In this document: piece after piece, positions 9,172 to 15,243 of the stretch | Numbering within the stretch: the first letter of the stretch is position 1 | Layout: every line of letters begins with the position of its first letter | Source of the DNA: Levilactobacillus koreensis JCM 16448 | GTDB lineage: Bacteria; Bacillota; Bacilli; Lactobacillales; Lactobacillaceae | Length of the DNA stretch: 37,200 nt | Reading direction: 5' to 3' | Assembly (NCBI RefSeq): GCF_001435525.1 | Contig: NZ_AZDP01000059.1 | Span: 1-37,200, forward strand | The notes under the pieces: generated by a model | The model's input: the letters and a program-made list of their open reading frames with translations, nothing else | Databases searched by the model: none | What the model was told of the DNA's origin: nothing | Program-made: the position numbers and the translations under genes

Positions 9172-10551
9172 ATGGACAATAATAATAACAATAATCAATT
9201 TAATGATAACAAGAATGATAACAGTCAAGAAACTAATAACAACCAAACAACTAATAATAGCGAGATCACACCGACGCCGGAAACACCAAAACGGCCACGG
9301 AAGGGCTTGACCTTAACTAAGGTCGCCGTTACCGCTGCCGTTGCGGGGCTTCTTGGTGGGGGTGTCGCTTACGGCGGCATTAACTACATTAATAATAGTG
9401 GGTTAAATGATACGGCTGTTCCTAGCGGTAGTAATACGACCGGGAATACCAAGACCTCGAACGTTACGGTCAACGTGAACAATCAGTCGACCAAGGCGTT
9501 TAACCAAGTTAAGGGTGCCATGGTCTCTGTGATCAATTTGCAAAAGCAAAGCAACAACAGCACGTTGGGCCAACTGTTCGGCGAAGAATCCTCTAGCTCG
9601 AGTTCGAAGTCGAAGTCAGAACTAGAAGAAGCGTCCGAAGGGTCCGGGGTCGTATACAAAAAGACCGGCAACACGGCCTACATTGTGACCAACAACCACG
9701 TGGTGTCCGGGTCATCGGCACTGCGGGTGGTGACGAGTTCGGGTAAGCAGCTCCAGGCGAAATTGGTCGGGAAGGACTCCGTGACCGACTTGGCCGTGCT
9801 GAAGGTCAATGGCGCGGACTTGAAGACGGTCGCTTCCTTCGGGAATTCCGACAAGATCAAGGTCGGCGAAACGGCGTTGGCAATTGGGTCGCCACTGGGT
9901 AGCCAGTACGCGACCTCGCTGACGGAAGGGATCATTTCCGCCAAGAAACGGACCGTGGAAACGACGAATTCAGCTGGTACGCAGACCGGGAACGCGACGG
10001 TTATCCAAACCGACGCGGCCATCAACCCCGGGAACTCCGGTGGGGCACTGATTAACGTAGCCGGACAAGTCGTCGGCATTACGTCGTCGAAGATCGCCAG
10101 TGATGCCGAAGGGACCAGCGTTGAAGGGATGGGTTTTGCCATTCCATCGAACGAAGTGGTCAACATTATCAATCAGTTGGTCAAGAACGGGAAGGTCGTG
10201 CGGCCGGCGTTGGGCATCACCTACGTCGATTTGGCCAACGTGTCGAGCTCACAACAGAAGTCGATCCTGAAGTTGCCATCTAGTGTGGAAAATGGGGTCG
10301 TGGTGATGAGTGCGAGCGCTGGGTCACCGGCGAAGAAGGCTGGCTTGAGCAAGTACGATGTCATCACGGAGATGGGTGGTCATGAGATTTCGGACCAATC
10401 TACGCTGCGTGATATCCTGTACAAGTACAAGCTGAACGATACGGTCTCGATGACTTACTATCACAATGGTAAGAAGCAGACGACGAAGGTCAAATTGACC
10501 GAAACGACGTCACAATTAAAGACGACTACGTCAGCTAATTCCGAATCATAA
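9172..10551 (+). CDS. htrA: HtrA/DegP-type serine protease
   Basis: The 459-aa surface quality-control protease has a highly Asn/Gln-rich cytoplasmic N-terminus (1-40), one transmembrane helix (about 52-72), a Ser-rich linker near 140-150, a trypsin-like domain with His176, Asp206 and Ser289 (GNSGGAL), and one C-terminal PDZ domain (about 345-440). HtrA degrades misfolded exported proteins. ATG 9172 is the only plausible in-frame start, yet the AGGAGGG ribosome binding site (9144-9150) is 21 nt upstream. The intervening GCGCGTTCGCGC can fold into a hairpin that would bring the two closer. The gene lies next to walJ as in many Firmicutes and ends in a strong terminator. Confidence 0.96.
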   Translation: MDNNNNNNQFNDNKNDNSQETNNNQTTNNSEITPTPETPKRPRKGLTLTKVAVTAAVAGLLGGGVAYGGINYINNSGLNDTAVPSGSNTTGNTKTSNVTVNVNNQSTKAFNQVKGAMVSVINLQKQSNNSTLGQLFGEESSSSSSKSKSELEEASEGSGVVYKKTGNTAYIVTNNHVVSGSSALRVVTSSGKQLQAKLVGKDSVTDLAVLKVNGADLKTVASFGNSDKIKVGETALAIGSPLGSQYATSLTEGIISAKKRTVETTNSAGTQTGNATVIQTDAAINPGNSGGALINVAGQVVGITSSKIASDAEGTSVEGMGFAIPSNEVVNIINQLVKNGKVVRPALGITYVDLANVSSSQQKSILKLPSSVENGVVVMSASAGSPAKKAGLSKYDVITEMGGHEISDQSTLRDILYKYKLNDTVSMTYYHNGKKQTTKVKLTETTSQLKTTTSANSES

Positions 10552-10564
10552 TTTAGATAAAATG

Positions 10565-10600
10565 AAAGCGACCGGTGGGTTTTCTCACCGGTCGCTTTTT
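10565..10600 (+). terminator. htrA terminator
   Basis: GCGACCGGTG (10568-10577) pairs perfectly with CACCGGTCGC (10586-10595), followed by five T residues. It starts about 15 bp after the htrA stop. The A-rich upstream side may allow it to act on both strands. Confidence 0.95.
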
Positions 10601-10732
10601 GGGTATGATAAACTGTTTAATGAAAAGCCGAAGTTTAAGGACAGCCGCGGTTGAATGAAAACGTCTCCGTTGGTTGTCCGGCCGAACGAAAGCGTCGGAA
10701 TGGGAAAAGTAATTCAGACGCAAAAATTGGCT

Positions 10733-11070
10733 TGTGGATAACTGTGGATAAGTCGGGGGACGAAAAAGGAAACGCCCCGGCGGAAAAGTTATAAACAGGT
10801 CAGGACCGGCAATGGAACCGGTGCAAAAGTTATCCACAGGCTTGGTGGATAACTGTGGATAGAAAAAGTTTTTCGTCGAATAATGGCTGACAAACCTAAT
10901 AGCCACGCGGATTGTAAGCGGGTAGACCGAACGAACGTTTTGTCAAAAAACGGTGGATAACTAATTAGAGATTGACATTTTACAAAAAAATAAATGTTGG
11001 GGGTCGGTCAAACGACCACCCCAACATCTAGGAAAACAGGTTGTGCACCTGTGGATAACTTTGTGGACAA
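10733..11070. repeat. DnaA-box cluster between htrA and rlmH
   Basis: Four exact DnaA boxes (TTATCCACA or its complement TGTGGATAA) lie at 10733-10741, 10743-10751, 10830-10838 and 11050-11058. Near matches lie at 10844-10852 (GGTGGATAA), 10854-10862 (TGTGGATAG), 10952-10960 (GGTGGATAA), 11062-11070 (TGTGGACAA) and 10789-10797 (TTATAAACA). Two pairs start exactly 10 bp apart, on the same helical face. An AT-rich stretch (about 10959-10995) lies inside the cluster. The sequence match is direct; function as an initiator-titration, regulatory or origin-related element is inferred. No dnaA gene is adjacent. Confidence 0.85.
10981..11027 (-). terminator. Minus-strand terminator-like hairpin inside the DnaA-box region
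   Basis: ATGTTGGGGGTCG (10994-11006) pairs with CGACCACCCCAACAT (11013-11027) with one small bulge and a six-base loop. On the minus strand the stem is followed by TTATTTTTTTGTA. No minus-strand gene reads into it, so it may block antisense transcription or be a structural element. Confidence 0.5.
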
Positions 11071-11091
11071 CCTGTGTACAGGAGGATAATT

Positions 11092-11571
11092 ATGAACATC
11101 AAGTTTGTCGTCGTGGGTAAGCTGAAGGAAAAATACTTCAAACAGGGCATCGCGGAGTACGCCAAACGGCTTTCCAGATTCTGCAAATTTTCAATCGTCG
11201 AGGTGCCAGATGAAAAAGCACCAGAAAGCATGTCGCAGGCAGAAATGGATCAGGTGATGGCGGCGGAGGGTGAACGCATCCTGAGCAAGATTAAGGACCG
11301 CGAATACGTCTACGCGCTGGCCATCCTGGGCAAGGAACGCTCATCGGAGGAGTTCGCCAAGGAAATCAAGGACCTGACGACATACGGCCACTCAGACATC
11401 ACCTTCGTCATCGGGGGCTCGCTGGGCCTCACGCCGGCGGTCTTGAAGCGCGCGGACACACAGATTTCGTTTGGCCGCTTCACGCTGCCTCACCAGCTGA
11501 TGCGGTTGGTGCTGACGGAGCAGGTTTACCGGGCGTTTATGATTAATGAGGGAAGTCCGTATCATAAGTGA
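11092..11571 (+). CDS. rlmH: RlmH, 23S rRNA pseudouridine-1915 N3-methyltransferase
   Basis: The 159-aa SPOUT-class methyltransferase methylates pseudouridine 1915 in helix 69 of 23S rRNA. I use ATG 11092, giving exactly the usual family length, with AGGAGG at 11080-11085; an upstream GTG at 11074 lies in front of that site and is rejected. Diagnostic features are FVIGGSLGL of the SAM-binding knot and the C-terminal [16 protein letters not shown] and INEGSPYHK. The nearly invariant 3' end is the sequence used as attachment site by SCC elements in staphylococci, and here too the accessory island begins directly behind it. The upstream region has DnaA boxes up to 20 bp before the start. Confidence 0.97.
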   Translation: MNIKFVVVGKLKEKYFKQGIAEYAKRLSRFCKFSIVEVPDEKAPESMSQAEMDQVMAAEGERILSKIKDREYVYALAILGKERSSEEFAKEIKDLTTYGHSDITFVIGGSLGLTPAVLKRADTQISFGRFTLPHQLMRLVLTEQVYRAFMINEGSPYHK

Positions 11572-11587
11572 TGGGGGGGTTAAGAAA

Positions 11588-11740
11588 ATGAAAGTATTCG
11601 TAAGAAGAAAGGGATCTGCCAGCTCAAGTGTCCCCAGAGCTAGGTTATTTCCAACTTGGCTTTAGGAACGCATTGAGAAGCAGATCTCTCTTGTTAATTA
11701 TTCAACTGAATATTTTACGAAAGCCAGATTAATTGAGTGA
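11588..11740 (+). pseudogene. Short broken ORF directly downstream of rlmH
   Basis: ATG 11588 opens a 25-codon frame (MKVFVRRKGS...) that hits TAG and then continues in the same frame for about 23 more codons (beginning ERIEKQISLV) to TGA. The two halves look like a small basic protein interrupted by a nonsense mutation. No family was recognised and the ribosome binding site is poor. It may instead be non-coding. Confidence 0.25.
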
Positions 11741-11745
11741 TCAAA

Positions 11746-12960
11746 TTAGTTATGTCTAGACAGTTCTTTTAGCATTGATAATTCAACAGTGGCATATGTT
11801 GTTTTGTAGACTTGTGGGTCCTTACCAGTTTTGTTGGGGTTGTTATCGTTTGATTCAAAAGCTGTTTCAGCTAATTTATATCCGATTCCGTCTAAAAATT
11901 TTTCTGGGTCGGATACGGCCCAGTCCAGAGAATTGGTACTGATATCATATTTTAGAAGCGCACGTAGAGAAGCAAATATTGGGTAGATATAGCCAGATGA
12001 AATTGAGTAGGTGATAGGTGTATTTGTAAATGTAGAGAATTGGTCTTTTTTGGTATTAGGGGTCACACCAGTAACTCTGCCAAATTTAGTGATTTTTTGT
12101 CCATTGTTTTTTTTATATGCACTATAGTATTGAGGGAGCTCTTGCTCAATATGTTCATATAGCTCGACAAGTTCTGGTAACTTTTTTGATAAGGCTAAAT
12201 AGATAGATGGGGTATTATTTTTTTTGGCAGTATCTATTGATTTTTCAAATCGTTTGAAAGTTCCGGTTTTTGTGGAATATCCTGATGTTGGTGCAGAATC
12301 TTCACCAAATTCTTCAATGTTCATAACGAACATAAGGCGTACTAAGTCGATAGCTTCTACAGGCAGATTTTCATTATCTTTAAAGGAAACCTTTCCGTCT
12401 AGGATAGATCCTTTTAGGTCATTTTTAATGAAATCCGCTTTACCAGCTAGATTAGCTAAAGCTTGTTCACTAACAGAAACTGAACTATTTCGGGCAGAAT
12501 TTAATGCTGTTAGATTTTCAACGCCGGTAATGACTTCCAAGCGAACGTATTTTTTTTGTAAATCAATGACTTCATCTCGATTTTCGATGATGGCCCGATA
12601 AGTGTGGCCGCCATCGATAACACCATAGGTATTATTGTCTTCCACAGACCCATCTCCCAAGTCAATAGTTGCAGATTTTGACTTAGGATTGTAGCTAATA
12701 GATTTTGCCGATAATACGATTCCACGATTATTAAGATAGAAATCAGATTCATTATTTGTAACTCCGTTAATTAAGCTAACAGCGACCTTGGTGTGCATTT
12801 TTTGTGCACGGGGATTTACCTCTGTGGGAAAATCTGATGGAAGGTCTGCAAAATTAACGAGTAGAAAGTATTGCTTCTCATTTCGTTGTCGCGAGATGTT
12901 GTTGGGCGCGGAGACGGTCCTAAATTGATCTGTTGTGACTTTGAACTCTTGTGTAGCCAT
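11746..12960 (-). CDS. AIPR-family protein (abortive infection phage resistance type)
   Basis: The 404-aa protein matches the AIPR pattern: an N-terminal region with VNFADLPSDFPTEVNPR, then NNRGIVLSAKSISY (77-90), an acidic spacer, and the signature IDGGHTYRAI (115-124). AIPR proteins are linked to abortive phage infection in lactic acid bacteria and often sit in defence islands; their biochemical activity is not settled. The C-terminal half is helical with charged stretches. AAGGAGG lies seven bases before ATG. It is transcribed divergently from a small XRE regulator with palindromic sequences between them, and it directly follows rlmH. Base composition is clearly more AT-rich than the core genes to the left, supporting acquisition by transfer. 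Confidence 0.75.
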   Translation of the reverse strand: MATQEFKVTTDQFRTVSAPNNISRQRNEKQYFLLVNFADLPSDFPTEVNPRAQKMHTKVAVSLINGVTNNESDFYLNNRGIVLSAKSISYNPKSKSATIDLGDGSVEDNNTYGVIDGGHTYRAIIENRDEVIDLQKKYVRLEVITGVENLTALNSARNSSVSVSEQALANLAGKADFIKNDLKGSILDGKVSFKDNENLPVEAIDLVRLMFVMNIEEFGEDSAPTSGYSTKTGTFKRFEKSIDTAKKNNTPSIYLALSKKLPELVELYEHIEQELPQYYSAYKKNNGQKITKFGRVTGVTPNTKKDQFSTFTNTPITYSISSGYIYPIFASLRALLKYDISTNSLDWAVSDPEKFLDGIGYKLAETAFESNDNNPNKTGKDPQVYKTTYATVELSMLKELSRHN

Positions 12961-12979
12961 AGTTAGCTACCTCCTTATA

Positions 12980-13067
12980 ATTTGGTTGACATATTTGTCA
13001 CCTTTGTTCCGGGGAACAGTTAAAAGCTTACTTCATATTTTTTAATATATCAACGTACTATAGTACG
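12980..13067. promoter_or_regulatory. Divergent AIPR/XRE control region with three inverted repeats
   Basis: TGACA-tatt-TGTCA (12989-13002), TGTTCC-gg-GGAACA (13007-13020) and the perfect 14-bp palindrome CGTACTATAGTACG (13054-13067) lie between the divergent genes. The last one contains a likely -10 (TACTAT) for the XRE gene, so autorepression is plausible. On the minus strand GTGACA and TATAAG are suitably spaced for the AIPR gene. Confidence 0.6.
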
Positions 13068-13086
13068 AAAAGCAGAAAGGAACACT

Positions 13087-13398
13087 ATGTCACGAAGAAA
13101 GTATAAGGATCCTGTAGATGTTTTGTTTGGAAAATACATTGCTACTGTACGACGTAGCAACTTTGGGAAAGATGGTGTATCTAGTGAAAAATTCATTAAT
13201 TCTGTGGATAATGATTTTGGGACTGCAGACAATTCGTGGATTAGTGTAGATCATTGGCGAAATATCGAAGCAGGAAGTACGGAAATGACTTTAGGAATGC
13301 TACTTAAAGTGGCGGAAGCATTGAATATGGATGCGTTAGCTCTTATGAAGAAGTATATTGAGATAGTGGATGATGAAAGTGGCGACGAGGTTAGATAG
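13087..13398 (+). CDS. XRE-type helix-turn-helix regulator
   Basis: The 103-aa protein has a Cro/C1-type HTH at about residues 50-90 (ISVDHWRNIEAGSTEMTLGM then LLKVAEALNMD), where the W-x-x-I-E-x-G and L-x-K-V-A-x-A-L pattern is typical. The N-terminal half is basic and longer than in minimal XRE proteins. AAAGGAACA precedes ATG 13087. Its position opposite the AIPR gene, with a palindrome over its own -10, suggests it represses both promoters; this is inference. A type II toxin-antitoxin-like arrangement cannot be excluded. Confidence 0.72.
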   Translation: MSRRKYKDPVDVLFGKYIATVRRSNFGKDGVSSEKFINSVDNDFGTADNSWISVDHWRNIEAGSTEMTLGMLLKVAEALNMDALALMKKYIEIVDDESGDEVR

Positions 13399-14024
13399 CG
13401 AGTAGTACTAGTTTGTTCGCAAACCACTTAGCGTACAGGTTCCTGGATGTCCAAAGTGGCTTACTGTATTGAAACTATTAAAATTAGTCTCGATGTGTTG
13501 CCGTTGACTTTTCAAAAAGCGAAGAGTTAGTGTGGTCTGAGTCCCAAATGTCCTTTTATAGTGGGAACCAGAAGTTGATTTCTCGGGACTTAAGCTATTG
13601 CTGAAGGCGACGGATGGCTAAGATACTATCGTTCGCTAAATCCTTGTGCGCTGAGAAATTTTGCGGTAACTCTTTGACTAGCTTTCGATCATCAATGTTA
13701 GCCGGCGTTAGTTTGCGATTCACAAAATAATCGTTTATCTGTTACCGCATACAGTTTTAGGACTATATAATGCAATTGTATCGTGTTTTGAGGCCACATC
13801 TCATTACTCTAACTGTATTAATACATTTTGCTAAAACCAATGTGATTGGTGCACTATTAGGGAGTTCATACGTTGTAATATGGCGATATTATTGAAATAG
13901 ATGCCACTGAGCATGGCATCCGATTGTGATGATTGCGTTCCGGAACGACAATTTTCGCTACCATCAAGGTTTTGAGAAAGTGTGTTTTCAATGGAGATCT
14001 TAGCTGAAATACTACGAATTGTAA

Positions 14025-14052
14025 GTCAAAAGATATTGGTCAAAAGATATTG
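14025..14052. repeat. Perfect 14-bp tandem direct repeat
   Basis: GTCAAAAGATATTG occurs twice back to back (14025-14038 and 14039-14052), just ahead of a hairpin and about 200 bp upstream of the ABC-3C-like operon. Confidence 0.9.
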
Positions 14053-14084
14053 AATGACAGTGCTTGAAAACTGTCATTATTTGT
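14053..14084 (+). terminator. Hairpin, possible terminator or leader structure
   Basis: AATGACAGT (14053-14061) pairs with ACTGTCATT (14070-14078) around an eight-base loop. The following ATTTGT is only a weak U-tract, so termination is uncertain. Confidence 0.4.
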
Positions 14085-14213
14085 AATAGCAGATTAGTCT
14101 GATGCGGATCGTGTTATAAATAACTCGGATTTTTGAGGTAATACTTTAGTCAACTTAAGGCCCCAAAGTAATTAAATGTAACAAGCGAACGTGTGTTTTT
14201 ATTTAGATGATGT

Positions 14214-14250
14214 TGTATAATAACTGAAATTAGGTATTTTCTTTGGAGGA
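14214..14250 (+). promoter_or_regulatory. -10 element and ribosome binding site of the ABC-3C-like operon
   Basis: TATAAT at 14216-14221 is an exact -10, but no good -35 is visible. GGAGGA at 14245-14250 precedes two ATG codons at 14254 and 14257; the second has better spacing. Confidence 0.5.
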
Positions 14251-14256
14251 AAAATG

Positions 14257-14454
14257 ATGTCTGTAGATACGATTCTAAGTATTATAGCTTCTGTGTTAGG
14301 AATCATTGGGACTGGCTTGGGTTTTTACAACCAAAGGGAAATTAAGAAGATGAAGAACCTTTATGAAAAGAACAATATGAAGGTAAAAGGCAATAATTCT
14401 TACCAACAAATGGGGGACCGCAATAAAATTAAGGTGAACAGACATGACAAGTAA
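14257..14454 (+). CDS. 65-aa single-pass membrane peptide with GN-QQ-GD motif, first gene of the ABC-3C-like operon
   Basis: The protein has an N-terminal transmembrane helix (about 4-24, TILSIIASVLGIIGTGLGFY), a basic amphipathic linker (NQREIKKMKNLYEKNN) and a C-terminal motif VKGNNSYQQMGDRNKIKV. That motif closely parallels the N-terminus of the next protein. The core Q-x-G-x-x-N-x-(I/V) recalls the RHIM amyloid motif. I do not recognise a family. Its stop overlaps the next start by 11 nt, so the two proteins are probably made in coupled fashion. A membrane-anchored effector or scaffold is a reasonable guess, not a demonstrated function. The alternative start is ATG 14254, one codon earlier. 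Confidence 0.7.
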   Translation: MSVDTILSIIASVLGIIGTGLGFYNQREIKKMKNLYEKNNMKVKGNNSYQQMGDRNKIKVNRHDK

Positions 14455-15004
14455 TAGGCAAGTAATACGTGGTAACGATAATATCCAACAAAACGGGGAC
14501 AATAATCACGTTACTAATTATTTTGGATATAATTCTGGCGATTTAACTGAGTCAGAAATATATGAACTCTTAAAGATATTCGTAACGTCGGATATACCGG
14601 GGAATGTAGATTTTGCAAATACAAATCCGGCTAAATTCAAAGAAAAGTTATTATACAATAATGTGACTAAGTATAAATTTATATTTGATGAGTATTTTGA
14701 AGAGCAGTTTACAATTTTAAAGATTTCAGAGGATTTTCCAGACAGTGAACCAATAATGAGAAAGTTACGGACCTTATTTTACGATGAAGCTAAGTTTTAT
14801 AATCATGAATTAGTTGTTGGTGATGGGGATAAGCAATTGGACGAGATTTATGAGAAGATATCTAGGTCCATAACTCATGATCCGAGATTTATTGATTCAA
14901 GTATTAAAGAATTAAAGATGGATGCGTTTGTCTATGGCCTCATGTCGTATGGAATATTAAAATGTAAGATATTGAAGAATCCGAATGAAGAAAGTGGTGA
15001 TTAA
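14444..15004 (+). CDS. ABC-3C-like component with N-terminal GN-QQ-GD motif and helical C-terminal domain
   Basis: The 186-aa protein begins with VIRGNDNIQQNGDNNHVTNY (residues 7-26), a polar Gly/Asn/Gln motif that matches the C-terminus of the preceding membrane peptide. The remainder is predicted helical and ends in FVYGLMSYGILKCKILKNP. That YG-x-x-x-CKIL-x-NP ending resembles the C-terminal domains of ABC-three-component (ABC-3C) proteins, which pair with a small middle component and a DUF2326-type ATPase, as found here. AAGGTGA lies upstream of ATG. Only 2 bp separate it from the next gene. In such systems this component is thought to act as sensor or effector carrier; its target is unknown. 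Confidence 0.65.
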   Translation: MTSNRQVIRGNDNIQQNGDNNHVTNYFGYNSGDLTESEIYELLKIFVTSDIPGNVDFANTNPAKFKEKLLYNNVTKYKFIFDEYFEEQFTILKISEDFPDSEPIMRKLRTLFYDEAKFYNHELVVGDGDKQLDEIYEKISRSITHDPRFIDSSIKELKMDAFVYGLMSYGILKCKILKNPNEESGD

Positions 15005-15006
15005 TA

Positions 15007-15243
15007 ATGCTACTAGTTGATCGAAATAAGGAGCCAATCAATACCGTTTTCTATCTGTCTGCATTAATTCAGGGGGTTTTGCAAGATAATAAGGGAATGG
15101 ACTATGCATCCTTACTTACACTTCTTTCAAAGGATATATTGAAAAAAAATGTGAATATAGAGGTTTATTCGTTAGCTTTAGACTTTTTGTTCTTATTAGG
15201 CAAGATAACTATTAGTGAAAGGGGGAAAATTGTATGTTTATAG
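15007..15243 (+). CDS. ABC-3C middle-component-like small protein
   Basis: This 78-aa protein (MLLVDRNKEPINTVFYLSAL at the start) consists of a short lead followed by helices and a final beta-hairpin-like GKITISERGKIVCL. Size, position directly before a DUF2326 ATPase, and the winged-helix-like ending fit the middle component 6 type of ABC-3C systems. The match to the family is by pattern and context only. The stop overlaps the start of the ATPase by 10 nt, and AGTGGTGATTAATA before the start is a weak ribosome binding site, suggesting translational coupling. Confidence 0.6.
   Translation: MLLVDRNKEPINTVFYLSALIQGVLQDNKGMDYASLLTLLSKDILKKNVNIEVYSLALDFLFLLGKITISERGKIVCL

Larger units (their letters stand above)
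13399..14240. other. Degenerate AT-rich region between the XRE gene and the ABC-3C-like operon
   Basis: About 840 bp without an intact gene. The minus strand holds short open stretches (for example about 45 codons near 13600-13750, ending in DSILAIRRLQQ and a stop) that look like remains of coding sequence but match no family I recognise. Also present are a perfect palindrome CGTTCCGGAACG at 13936-13947, a 14-bp perfect tandem repeat at 14025-14052, and a hairpin at 14053-14078. It is best read as a decayed insertion. Confidence 0.5.

Noticed and set aside
9167-9300. Out-of-frame ATG at 9167 as a start of a separate small gene
   Set aside because: The frame is a low-complexity by-product of the Asn-rich htrA start and codes for nothing recognisable.
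10553-10906. 117-aa minus-strand ORF in the htrA-rlmH gap
   Set aside because: It overlaps the htrA terminator and most of the DnaA boxes; the composition reflects repeated TTATCCACA rather than a protein.
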